Source: Tiliqua scincoides (Eukaryota > Chordata > Lepidosauria > Squamata > Scincidae). Taken from it: a DNA stretch of 64,000 nt. The DNA lies in the NCBI RefSeq assembly GCF_035046505.1, contig NC_089822.1, forward strand, positions 100,634,659 through 100,698,658, given 5' to 3'. Both the position numbers and the translations under genes were made by a program. Shown piece after piece: positions 1-10,599 of this stretch (positions within the stretch are counted from its first letter, which is position 1; each line of letters opens with the position of its first letter). The notes under the pieces are model-generated. The model made no database searches. It had not been told where the DNA came from and worked only from the letters and a program-made list of their open reading frames with translations.

Positions 1-650
1 TCAATGGTAAGGCCACACCTGGAGTATTGTGTCCAGTTCTGGTCGCCGCATCTCAAAAAAGACAGTGGAAATGGAAAAAGTGCAAAAGAGAGCGACTAAG
101 TTGATTACGGGGCTGGGGCACCTTCCTTATGAGGAAAGGCTATGGCGTTTGGGCCTCTTTAACCAAGAAAAGAGGTGCCTGAGGGGGGACATGATTGAGA
201 CATACAAAAATATGCAGGGGATGGACAGAGTGGGTAGAGAGATGCTCTTTACACTCTCACATAACACCAGAACCAGGGGACATCCACTAAAATTGAGTGT
301 TGGGAGAGTTAGAACAGACATAAGAAAATATTTCTTTACTAAGCATGTGGTTGGTCTGTGGAACTCCTTGCCACAGGATGTGGTGATGGCGTCTGGCCTG
401 GACGCCTTTAAAAGGGGATTGGACAAGTTTCTGGAGGAAAAATCCATTACGGGGTATAAGCCATGATGTGCAACCTCCTGATTTTAGAAATGGGCTATGT
501 CAGAATGCCAGATGCAAGGGAGGGCACCAGGATGAGGTCTCTTGTTATCTGGTGTGCTCCCTGGGGCATTTGGTGGGCCGCTGTGAGATACAGGAAGCTG
601 GTCTAGATGGGCCTATGGCCTGATCCAGTGGGGCTGTTCTTATGTTCTTA
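1..650 (+). mobile_element. 3' end of a CR1-like LINE (ORF2 C-terminus plus 3' UTR)
   Basis: The window opens inside a non-LTR retrotransposon. An open frame at about 29-466 encodes the C-terminal tail of a Jockey/CR1-type reverse transcriptase protein, with motifs [24 protein letters not shown] and TRGHPLKL, then LWNSLPQDVVMAS. It is followed by a 3' UTR ending in a CCAGTGGGGCTGTTCTTATG-type tail near 650. The same tail recurs at 23.93-24.0 kb, and an antisense copy lies at 42.6-44.7 kb. It is 5'-truncated by the window edge and probably by the usual incomplete reverse transcription. The CR1 assignment comes from protein and tail recognition and was not searched. Confidence 0.8.
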
Positions 651-1481
651 GGAACTCTGCAGGCATTAGTGGTCCTTGTGTAGGCTCTATATGCATGATT
701 GGAAAATATTAAGTACATAGAGTTCCAAATCACATGGGATAGCCTATGTGCGGAGCAGCCCACAGCTGTATATGAACAAAGCCTTTCAGCTGAACAAAGC
801 CCTTCAGTTGAAGGTATAAAGTTTAGGGGTAATGGGAGTGTGCCAGGCACAATCTGAGCTCCCCTGTCCATGTGTTCAGTTAATACATAGTTGGAAGAAA
901 GAAGGTGATTATAATCACGGTGATATGGAAATCTACTCATCCATGCAAAGCCACATCATAATGTGAACATTTATCTTTTCCTATGTGAAATGGAACTGAA
1001 CTGATGGAGATGTACCAAACCTGCAACTGATTTTGTACTAGCCTGGACGAGAACCAAACAAAATGGCTTTCATCACAGGCTGACCCATACAGGAACCAAA
1101 CTTGAAAATCACATGGGATAGCCTATGTGCGGAGCAGCCCACAGTTGTATATGAACAAGCTGGCTATTGATAAACCAGTAGAGGGGCCTTAAAAGAAAAG
1201 TGTCTCTGCCTTACTGAGGTAGTCTGGGCAGCATTGTTTGAACAATATTTACATCATATTAGAGTATGAATGAAAGAAACAACCCTTCTGCCGTTGTGCC
1301 TTTGACTGAAGGATGGCGTACAGGAAACATGACCTCAAAGGGCAAATCTTCCAAGAAAATGAATACTGGTTGCTAGGAAAGGTAAACCTCAGAAGCCAAC
1401 TGGTTTAGCCTGAAGACTGATTAGTGCTTCTTTTCTGCCATCATTTCATTTCCACCCTATCCCATTATATAATGCAATTTA
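651..1481. other. Intergenic DNA with a 53-bp direct repeat
   Basis: No gene is seen. Two near-identical 53-bp copies lie at 727-779 and 1106-1158 in the same orientation, with one visible mismatch. Their origin is unknown. Confidence 0.5.
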
Positions 1482-2094
1482 CAGCACAATCCTATCTTGC
1501 ACTGGAACAGGCAGGCCAGGAGGCTTGCACTATACCCAGCGCAAGATGGTGCCCAAAGTGGCTCAGCCCAAAGTGGCTCAGCTGGAGGTAAGGGGAAACT
1601 CTTCCCCTTACCACTGGGGTAAGCCACGGCAGCCCCAATGAGTCTCCTCAGACTTGTGCCACTTCTGGAGATGGCATAAGTTCAAGGAGAGCGGAGCAGC
1701 TTGCAGCTACTCCATGCTGCTCGGGAATGGTGGGGGGAATTGGGGGAGCCCCGCCTCCATGCTGCTCGGGAATGGGGGGAATGGGGAGCTCCACCTTCTG
1801 CTCCCCGCTTGCCCACCCACCCCTGGGACTGTCCTCCCCCTGCCCTCCCCCTGCCGTAGAATGCCTCCCTCCTGCCTCCTCCACGCCCTTCCCAGAGCTT
1901 TGTGTTGGCTGAACTCAAGGCATGCAAGACTCCTCTGCACAGTCGGCGCAGAGGCTGGATTCTGCCTCTGCGGGCCGGTGCACGTCCCTGTGCCGGCCCA
2001 GCCAACCCCTGAAGTAGCGCGAACGTTCCTTATGGCATGTTTGTGACCCTCCTGGGGTCTTGCGCCAGCCCAAAAGTGCCTTAGGATTGCGCCC
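1482..2094. mobile_element. Harbinger-like non-autonomous element, about 613 bp
   Basis: The ends are inverted (CACAATCCTA near the left end, TAGGATTGCGCCC at the right end) and are flanked by TTA at 1479-1481 and 2095-2097. The inner part is GC-rich and has no transposase frame. End style and the 3-bp TTA duplication match the shorter elements at 10.4, 15.4 and 19.7 kb. PIF/Harbinger is inferred from the duplication size; the long overlapping reading frames inside are chance frames of GC-rich DNA. Confidence 0.55.
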
Positions 2095-2852
2095 TTAAAC
2101 TGTGTCCCCCCCCAAACCACCCACCCCCCATTTATAGTCCGTGGAGCATGTATTTTTTTCTAGCTTTGTGGTTCTAATAAAATAAATAAATAAATAAAAA
2201 TCAATAAAATACACCAAAGCTTCAGCTCCATATACTAATCTGCTGAAAAAAAGAGGAAACTGAGGGGAGGACACTTAATCCATGTCTTTAGGAAAGGATT
2301 TCAATGGCTCAGATCATCCTATTTATCTTGGATTTTCGTTTACTTTGATGACATCTACTGCATTAGCAGCCCACGGATTTGGCACTCTGGTTTTGCTACA
2401 AAAGCTTGATCGACGTCCCTTCCTTCTTTGCTGCTCTCTTTTGCAGGGCTTATCAAAGGGGCAGAAGTAGGCCTGGACACTGTGTGCGTGCACTGTGGAA
2501 GGGGGCAGGGCATGATAAATAAGTGATGAGCAAAATATAAATGACAAGCCAAATATAAATAAGTGATAAGCAAACTCCTAAGTGCAAGCTGGTTCATTTT
2601 TTAAGGTTAGTGAGGTTGCAGTGAGATGCACATTTGCTTGTGACTGAGCCCCCTTGAGTCCAGTGAGAATAACTTCCAAGTAAACATGCATAGGCTTGCA
2701 CTGCTGACTTATTTTAAAGCAATTAAAATTTAATACAATGCCATTTTTTAAAAACCCAAGCACTCCAATACATCTCAGTCATCTCAATGCCTTAGTATTG
2801 ACCAGAATACTGGAAGGTGGGGCCCAGGAGCAAGTTGACGCTTTACTGAATA

Positions 2853-3170
2853 CAGGTGTCTGCCACTTAACAATGGTTTACTTAATGACGGATTGCATAT
2901 ATAACGGTAGTCAAAGCACAATAAAGATGCTCTTAATGAGGCAATCGCGTCTCCCCTAGCCTGCAGCAGAGTGTCTGTTTACACAACAGAGGGGCTCTTA
3001 ATGTAGAGAAGAGGCATTCTATCTCCAGTAGCCTGTGCAGCCAGCTAGTGTCTGGCAGGCAGTGTCTGTTGACACAACAAAGGCAATAGATTGGACTGAC
3101 TGTTCACTTAATGACCTAATCGCAGAACAGATCAGAGAACATATCCACATCATTAAGTGGCACACACCTG
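2853..3170. mobile_element. Short DNA transposon with TA target duplication
   Basis: About 318 bp with terminal inverted repeats: left CAGGTGTCTGCCACTTAA, right the complement of CAGGTGTGTGCCACTTAA. Both ends are flanked by TA. No coding capacity. Superfamily (Tc1/mariner-like) is a guess from the TA duplication. Confidence 0.6.
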
Positions 3171-3497
3171 TAATTGGATAAAAAACTATTGGCATGGTTT
3201 TCGTATTTCCTTAAATAGATTAAAAAAAAAAAAGAAAGAAAATGAAAACTGAACAGTCAGGTATGGTGCTAGGACTCTCTTACAGGCACACAGTCTTCCC
3301 CATGTCATTGCTCTGAGTGTGGACTGCTTCATGTATTATATTTTCAGGTGTACATGTAAGACTTTTTTAATGTGTACACCTAAAATTGGAAAATGTGAAC
3401 GTAATGCAGAGGTTTTTGAAATCATTCATGTATGATATGCATAGATTAATCCAAGAACCAGGATTGGGTGCAGTTCTCAGTTGAGTGTATGCACGCA

Positions 3498-3655
3498 GGG
3501 TCCGATTCTATCCAACTTCCAGGCCAGGCCAATGAGGTGTCACTGCATTCTGCAGTGGCGGGGCAATCATGGAGGCCTCCTCAAGGTAAGGGAACATTTA
3601 TTCCCTCATCTCGGGGTTGCGTGGCGGCTGCATTGGTGGCTAGGATTGGAACCTG
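3498..3655. repeat. Degenerate copy of the Harbinger-like short element
   Basis: It shares the internal block GGAGGCCTCCTCAAGGTAAG and the 'CCAATCCTATCC'-type edges with the well-preserved copies at 10.4 and 19.7 kb. Edges are eroded, so the limits are approximate. Confidence 0.45.
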
Positions 3656-3699
3656 TGGGGCTAGCTTAGGCTTGATTCTGAATGTGGAAAAGCACGGAG

Positions 3700-6200
3700 A
3701 GAGCTGCAGGATATACCTGGAGCATAGCTGTAGGGTCCTTTTCAGGGCCAGCTTATCCATTACACCAACTGAGGTGGTTACAAATAGGCAGCAAATGGGA
3801 GGGGCAACCCTACTCCTCTCATTTGCTCCTCCTTCTCCCACTCCCTGGATGGAAAAGGGGTGAACTAAGTTGTGGATACCCTACCTTGGCCCTCTCTCCT
3901 CCTCCATACTTCCTCTTATGCTGCACCCCTCTCTTCCTTTTCCAATTGAGGGAGCCTTGATGATGCACCTTGAGCCAAGGTGCATTAACAGTTAGAGACA
4001 GAGGGGGGCAGCATTTGGCAAGCTATTTCAGGTACCAGGAGGTCTTGGGCCAGCCCTGGCCCTTTACATAGTGGCATAAATCTTTAGTAATATTTTCTAT
4101 ACCTGCTGAAGATGCTTCATGAACTCTCCTTTTTGTCAACATTTCTTCTTCTTCTTCTGGTATAGATGACCCATCTTGCATGTGGAAGCAAGCATTTGAT
4201 GTGTGCTTGCTCCTGAGACACTGTTCAATAAGGAGAATACTTGAGGATTAGCATTAGTGATGGTTTAAGGAGATATAAAAATAACATGATTTCTTGAAAG
4301 GACAAAACTGAATTGTCTCCATTTCAGTGTTTGGTGGCATCTGAGATGCCTTCAGGAACATGTGACAACGAGATTAAGATATATGAAAGGAGTTAAATAA
4401 CAAAAAGGCACTTGTCGAACACTTAACATCTGGCACGGAACAGAGTGTGGAGAAAAGCAATGAAACCTAAATCCTCCTGTGTGACAATGGGTGCATTGAG
4501 AATCTATGCAATTAAGGAGACAAGCACACGTGCATTAAAGCAAATGGGGAGGAGTCACTGGAGGTGAGTGACAGTGATGATAGAACGTTCATTGTGCATG
4601 TGGACAATGGACAGGAACTGACACTGAGAGTGGTGGGCTGGAAGAGTCAGGGATGGAATAAAACCATAAGAGGGGATACACAGTATGGACATTCCTGAAA
4701 TGCTTGTTGCTCGGATGAATCGTAATACCTTTAAAAACAGCCGTGTAAATGAATTAACTCTTTTATTCACAAGGTGAGTATGGACATCACCAGTGACAAA
4801 GGGAGGTAGTGGGAGAGCCCATGCTGCATGCAGAAATTTCCAGTTCTAATCCCTGGCACCGCCAGGTAGGACTAGGAAAGACCCCAGTCTGAAACCCTGC
4901 AGCCAATCAGTGGAGGCAACATGAAGTTAGATGGCCTTACTTGGTTTAAAGCAGCTTTGGATGTCCATGATCCAGCCCAGGTGGAGCATTTTTGCCTCAC
5001 ATTCATTAGCAGTCCAGCATGTCGTTCAGTCTCCCCCATTAGAATCAATAGAGGCTTCCATGTGCTTCACATTGCCTGGGTCATACTTGAGATTTGAAGC
5101 ACCAAAGCCGTGTACTCCATTGAACGTATTTGCCATGTCACTATCTCGCTTCATTATTTTTGGATAGTACAGTAGCACTGTACCTTTGTGAAGACCAGGT
5201 GAAAAATCACAAAGTAGCAAGCAAGCTTTTACATTCCCCAGAACCCTTCTTTAGGCCACATGTTGAGCACAAGCAAAGAAGAGGAGTGGGGAGAGGTAGG
5301 GTATAGGGAAATGGATTTTGCTGGACCTCAACTCCTTCTGCTGCTTTTGTGCTCCAAATTACTGCCCCTGAAGTGACTTATCCTGGGATAAAAGGGCTGT
5401 CATGAATCACGAGTTTGTTTCTTATACAATGTAGGGCTAGGTCTGGAGGCAGTCCATTGGTTCCTTTGGCCTAGTATTTTCTTTGCCAATCAGCTGCTGC
5501 TCTCTAAGACAGCAATTTTCAGCTGCTGTGCTGTGGCACGTTGGCGGGTCATGAAAGGTCCAGAGGTGTGCTGCCGGAGTTTGGAGCATAGCAGATGAAA
5601 ATTGCTGAAAAACTCTTCTGAGTTTTGCTGATCTGTTGCTAGAAACAGACTATTTGTTACTACAGGTAGTAGCCCTAGAAACAGAGCCACAGAACCCGGA
5701 AGAGTCTTCCGGAAGCCGGAAGTGACATCACAAGAGACAAAGACGATAGAGAAAACCGTAGAAAGGTTAGTGTGCCTTGAGAAGGAAAATATTTTAAATT
5801 GCTGCTGTAAGGTTTCAGACAAAGATCTTGCCTATCCTCCAGTTGTGTTTGCTGGAGTTGCCTGGGATTGAACTGGGAACAGCGAGCACATGCACAGCTA
5901 CTGAGCTCTTAAATCATTGTTTCTACCCAAAATGAAGCTTAAGCATGGTGTTGTGTGGCTCCATGGGACAAAGTTCAGGCGATTGGTATCCCACTGTCCC
6001 CTCTGTGCACAATTAGGAATTGGATCACATTGTTCCCTCCTCCCAGCCTTTTCTGAATTGCAAGGGGTGTGATCCAGATAGTAATATCATCGGAACTGGC
6101 ATATAGAAGTTTGTCTGGCCGTCTTCCTGTAGCAAAACCACATTGTCATTTAATGTATAACTTCATCTCCGTTGACCAGTTTCCTGCCTTGCAGCTTCTG
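3700..6200. other. Intergenic DNA, no gene seen
   Basis: No coding exon, RNA gene or intact transposon was recognised. It holds short TTC repeats near 4145 and a fragment near 5500-5600 resembling part of the hAT-like elements found later. Reading frames here are short and match nothing recognised. Confidence 0.4.
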
Positions 6201-6440
6201 CTTTTAGCTTCCTTACTTGAGGCTTTTTACTTCTAACTTCCTCTCTTTCTTGTCTACACAACTTCCTGCGCACACTTCTGTGTTCTGATGCATTCATTTG
6301 CTACTTGGTGGGTATCAAGGACATTGCTGTGTCTGCAGTCATCTCAGCTGGGCACATGTCTGCTTAGGTTTCTCAAGGTCCCAGTGAGCTACTATTTGCT
6401 TGCTATTTTACTGTTCTCTTCAGCTAAACAATTCAGCACC
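6200..6440 (+). pseudogene. TRBV: Orphan family A V promoter and leader exon relic (unit 0)
   Basis: The stretch aligns by eye with the promoter-leader region of the nine intact family A genes. The ACTTCCTG motif is at 6261-6268, followed by the TGGGTATCAAGGACATTGCT and GTGTCTGCAG blocks. A degraded leader near 6387-6428 has lost its start codon (AGTG instead of AATG) and its splice donor (GC instead of GT). No V exon follows before unit 1. This is a truncated duplicate left at the upstream edge of the cluster and should be non-functional. Confidence 0.7.
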
Positions 6441-7959
6441 ATAAAAGAGCCAGTAGATGTCCACCTTTTCAGACCAGGGTCCCACTTTTTATTGTTTCCT
6501 GTATGGCCGGATATGTACCGTTTTTTTTGTGGGGCTTCAAGGAGGCCCTGTAGAGGTAGCAGGTTGAATACTTGCAGTGAAATCCTATGTCTGTTTACTC
6601 TGAAGTAACAACCTAATTGTACCTAACAGTACTGCCGGTGGATCATGTGTACAACAGGCACATGCTGCTAGAAAACCTCTCTGGGAAACCATTGTACCAC
6701 TTGACCTACCTTTTAACTGGAGATGCCAGAAACCAAACACCAGTGGCGGTCCTGACGGTTTTCCCACCAGGGGCCACTCCCCATTTGACCCAGGAGTAAT
6801 TGCGGTAACATCATTGACATCACCGTCATCTGCATGACTGCTTCCTCCTTTTCCCCTTTGAAAACAGGGGGGAGGAAGGAGGTGGCCCTGGTGCCAATGG
6901 AGCCTTTTTCACCACTGGAAAGTGGCATGAAAGGCTCCATTGAAGCTCTTTAGCACCACTGAAAGTGGCGTCCAGGAGGCTAGAGCCACTGAAGGCAGTG
7001 CAAAAAAGCTCCATTAGAGCTTATCAGCTCTAAGCGCCTTATCAGCAGCACAAAAGGCTCCATTAGAGCCAGAAGTGGCGTGCACCTCCTCCAAAATTGG
7101 AGGTGATGCTCCCCAAGTGCCTAAATTCCTAGTGCCCAAGGAATTTGGACCACTTGCCCCCCCTGGTATGTCACTGCCGAACATCATCTTTTTCTCATGT
7201 AAAGCATCAATGCTACTACCTAGCTGTGACTCTTCCATAAGGCCAGGTCATCCATTAGGCTGACTGAGTCCATTGCCACAGGCAATACATTGGCAGGGAT
7301 GGGAAGTCCCACCTCCAACCACCCACCCACTCAACTCCATTGCTTCTTGTCCTCCTACTCCCACTTCCTAGTTTGGAACAAAGAGGGGGCTATGGAACTG
7401 AAAAGGAAGTTTGGAGGAGACAAGAGTACTGAACTACAGCCTCCAACCACTCTAGCCCACCACATTATATGCTCTTCACACTTTCTTTTCCAATGCAGAG
7501 AGTCAGAGGAGGAGAAGCTGGCACATTACCAGAGAAGTGGCGGTAGCATCTGGCATGCCCATCTCAGGTGCCAGTCGTTCTTTAGCTGGCCCTGCTCCTC
7601 CATAATCTGAACACAAAAACCCTGAACGGCAGCTATTGAAAAGGGATCTCCACCTTGACACTGGATAGTTCTTGAGGCTGTATAGTAGGATATAGATAGC
7701 CTGTCTTCTGTGATGTCAGAGGTGGCAAACAATCTTTGATTTGAGGACCAGTAGGCACTCTCTGCAATGCAATGGCACTCCCCATTGGGAGTGCTCAACA
7801 TTGTTGATCAAACAAAACAGCAACAATGTACTTCCCTTTTTTGTTTTTCCAAATCCTATTCTTTAACCTGACTAGGTAGGGCCACCCCTTGGAACCTTCC
7901 TTGATGGTTTGTCCATATGAGTTTTTCAAGTGAAATTAGATGCTGATTAAGGCTACAAT

Positions 7960-8444
7960 GTTGGAAGGCATCCTTCAGTCTCGGAAGACAATGGTGTCAC
8001 GCTCTGAATGGTGGTTCTGGAACAGAGTGTCCTCTCCAGTGCGCGAAGCCTGGGTAAAGTAGGTATGGAGGATAGGCTGTTACCCATGCAGCAAATCCCC
8101 CCTCTCCACGTCACTGGAATGGTCCAATGGAAAGGCAGAAGCCAATAGGGGTTGGTTCCAGCGGCATCGCAAGAGTTGCCAGAGCATGACTGTGTTCAGT
8201 CACGAACTGCCTCAGGGACTCCGGCTCCTGATTTTGCCTCGAGGTTGACTCCTGAAGCCTCTTCCATAACTGGATGTAGCCACAAGGCAGTGGAGGTTTG
8301 GGATCAGAGTTTTCCTTCTCTCAGATGAGCTGCCTTCCCAGGCTGACTAGTCCATTCTACCTGGTGGCTGTTTAGTCGCCTCTTACGACAAGTACAGCCA
8401 AACTGAGGGCCTATTCGTATCCCCAGCCCCCAGGGGAAAATACT
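7960..8444 (-). mobile_element. Antisense 3' fragment of a LINE
   Basis: The left edge (CCTTCAGTCTCGGAAGACAA) is the reverse complement of the 3' end of the LINE at 12.3-14.4 kb, diverged. A 9-bp target duplication GGCTACAAT flanks it (7951-7959 and 8445-8453). The paralogous site before unit 4 (about 21605-21640) has no insertion. It is a 5'-truncated relic inserted after the unit 1/unit 4 duplication. Confidence 0.7.
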
Positions 8445-8574
8445 GGCTACAATACTGTAACACTTATGGAATGCATTTCTGAATAGAAATGCATATGATT
8501 GCACTGTTAACGTAATGTATTCCTTCAGTGCCCAGTTCATCACCTGCCTTCCTGTGCTTGTTGCCTTGCCTAAA

Positions 8575-8602
8575 GTCTCTCTCTCTCTCTCTCTCTCTCT
8601 CA
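8575..8602. repeat. CT microsatellite beside the unit 1 V promoter
   Basis: About 14 CT dinucleotides, ending a few bases before the CACCCACACA-ACTTCCTG promoter block. The paralogous tract at unit 4 is over twice as long. Confidence 0.9.
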
Positions 8603-8603
8603 C

Positions 8604-8620
8604 CCACACAACTTCCTGTT
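8604..8620 (+). promoter_or_regulatory. Conserved ETS-type promoter motif, unit 1
   Basis: CCACACAACTTCCTGTT with core ACTTCCTG at 8611-8618, 114 bp before the leader ATG. The reverse complement CAGGAAGT is an ETS site and the adjoining TGTGTGGG resembles a weak RUNX site. The block is kept in all family A units. The factor assignment is inferred. Confidence 0.55.
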
Positions 8621-8731
8621 CACGCACCTGCATTTTGTTGCTTTAGTGTCTTGAGATGGGTGTCAAGGATGTTGCAGTGTCTGTAGATGATGTGGTCAGG
8701 CCAATGCCTGCTTAGTTGACCTGCTGTCCCA

Positions 8732-9826
8732 ATGAACTTCCATGTGCTCATCGTGTTCTTATTCTCCTCAGGTAAGTGATTCAGATCTATAATTCAAATA
8801 CACAGTCGTCAAACTTTGAATCAGAACTGGGACTGATCTTTAACTCCAAAGTTATTCTTAACTTTTTATTGAAAGGTTGGAGACAATCATTTTGAAGCAA
8901 GTTGAAAGTGACAGCCTAGAAGTACGGTATTATTTCCGAGAGTGAACGTTGCAATCTCATTCACCCCACTGTTCTTATAGGTCAAACAGTGGGGTGAAGG
9001 AGATTTGAACAAATGTTCAAACATTTGTGAATCAAGGCCTACCCAATAGGATGTTCAGTAATTTAAACAAGTTTGGAGTTACAAATATTTGGCTTATTGA
9101 TAGAAAATGTCAAACTAGGAACTAAGATCACAGCCCATTATAGATATCCCCTTAAATTGCGTGTTCATAGGATCTCTGTGAATAGAAATTACACATCGTA
9201 GGATTAATCATTGACTTGCACTGTTTAAAATGTGTTTCTCAATCTAGTAGCAAATCTTACTGCATGTAATATAGCTTCAGAAGAGCCCGATCCTGATTGT
9301 GCAGGACAAGTTAACTCTTTCCTTTCTGCCACTTTCCTGCTGACAATGACTTCCCTGATATTGCCCTTTGAAGTGACGATGTGATGCAAAGAGGGAGATT
9401 AGACACCAAGTTTGCAATTTTAATGACCCCTCATCTACTAGAGAAGTGTCCTGTGTCTCAAGTTGCAGGTGACTTTCCACTTTCTTTTAACTCAGTCCTC
9501 AGCGGCTCTATTTATTGTTTAATCTTGACAGGTTGTGCTATGAAGCAGCCTCCGTACATGGTGGTGGAGAAAGGGAAGCCAGAAACGCTGACCTGTTCCC
9601 AGCTGAAAACCACGTATACTTACATGTACTGGTTCAAGCAAGGAAGGGAGAACTCTCCAAAGCTTCACCTGGTTCTTTTCTCATCAGAAGACGGAGGTGG
9701 TAAAGTTGAGAAGGAATTTCAAAACCACTTCTTGAGCAGTGGAACAAAGAACTACGCATTGTCTCTGCAGCTGAAAAGTGCTCGGCTAGAAGATTCAGGC
9801 ACCTACTTCTGTGCTAAACAAGATTA
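8732..9826 (+). CDS. TRBV: T-cell receptor beta variable gene, family A unit 1 (M type)
   Basis: Germline V segment for the TCR beta chain, which pairs with alpha and contacts peptide-MHC at the T-cell surface. Leader exon 8732-8771 reads MNFHVLIVFLFSS and ends G|GTAAGT in phase 1. The intron is 760 bp. The V exon 9532-9826 begins after TTGACAG and reads GCAMKQPPYMVVEKGKP. The first Cys is in LTC, the core Trp in MYWFKQ, and the second Cys in DSGTYFC, ending CAKQDY. The start is fixed by the conserved leader in nine paralogues. A 23-type RSS follows directly. The frame is open throughout, so it is probably functional. TRB rather than another receptor locus is inferred from the linked trypsinogen. 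Confidence 0.87.
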
Positions 9827-9864
9827 CACAGTGAACCAACTGCTGAGGAAGTCAAACACAAACC
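9827..9864 (+). other. 23-type V recombination signal, unit 1
   Basis: Heptamer CACAGTG (9827-9833), 22-bp spacer, nonamer ACACAAACC (9856-9864, 8 of 9 to ACAAAAACC). It abuts the CAKQDY codons, as RAG cleavage requires. Confidence 0.9.
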
Positions 9865-10414
9865 TCTTCACAGGGATTTGCAAGCATACAAGATCACACA
9901 TAGGTGCAACCTGAGGCTTTTTTGTGCCAGAGCTGGAAGATTCCAGTGGAAGCCCATTTACAGATCTGGAGATGAACGGTGCATAATGCACAGGCATGAT
10001 CTCCAATACAAGGCCTACAGAATGAGTGGGAGCTATGCAAGAGATGCCAGATATGTCCATACAGTCAGTGTCTGTGTTGAGCCAGAGCCACTGAGACATC
10101 AACCAGCTGACAGTATGAGGACAAAGGCAGAAAAAAGTCAAAATCTAAAATCTCTAAATCTAAAAACACAAAGATAGAAGTAAATAAGTCAATGCCTACA
10201 AAGACCCAGAGGCACCAATGCATCTTCAATCACAACCATTTCCTATATATCAGCCTAGACACAGAAGACGTGTTTGTGTCATTCCTTCTTTCTTGCTCTT
10301 CATCTCTTGATTTCTGATGACTCGTTGCTCCACAACATACTTGCTGCCAGGCCTTACATAAGGACAGCCCAAGCTATTTTGATGCCTGAGAAGGTGAATT
10401 CAATTGCTGACTTA

Positions 10415-10593
10415 GGGTCCAATCCTATCCAATTTTCCAGTGCCGGTGCAGCCATGCCAATCTGATATGTGCCATGTTCTGTGGTGGGGAGGTAGTCACA
10501 AAGGCCTCCTCAAAGTATGGAAACATTTATTCCCTTACCTCGGGGCTGCATTGTGGTTGCATTGGAGCTGGAAAGTTGGATAGGATTTGGCCC
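10415..10593. mobile_element. Harbinger-like MITE, 179 bp
   Basis: Terminal inverted repeats (GGGTCCAATCCTATCCAATT and its complement at the right end) are flanked by TTA at 10412-10414 and 10594-10596. The paralogous site after unit 2 reads AACTTAATAGGGAAG with no insert (near 16660), giving a clean empty site. No coding capacity. Confidence 0.8.
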
Positions 10594-10599
10594 TTAATA

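Noticed and set aside
1648-2120. Overlapping frames on both strands
   Set aside because: GC-rich inside of a TTA-flanked short element; no domain and frames open in several phases at once.
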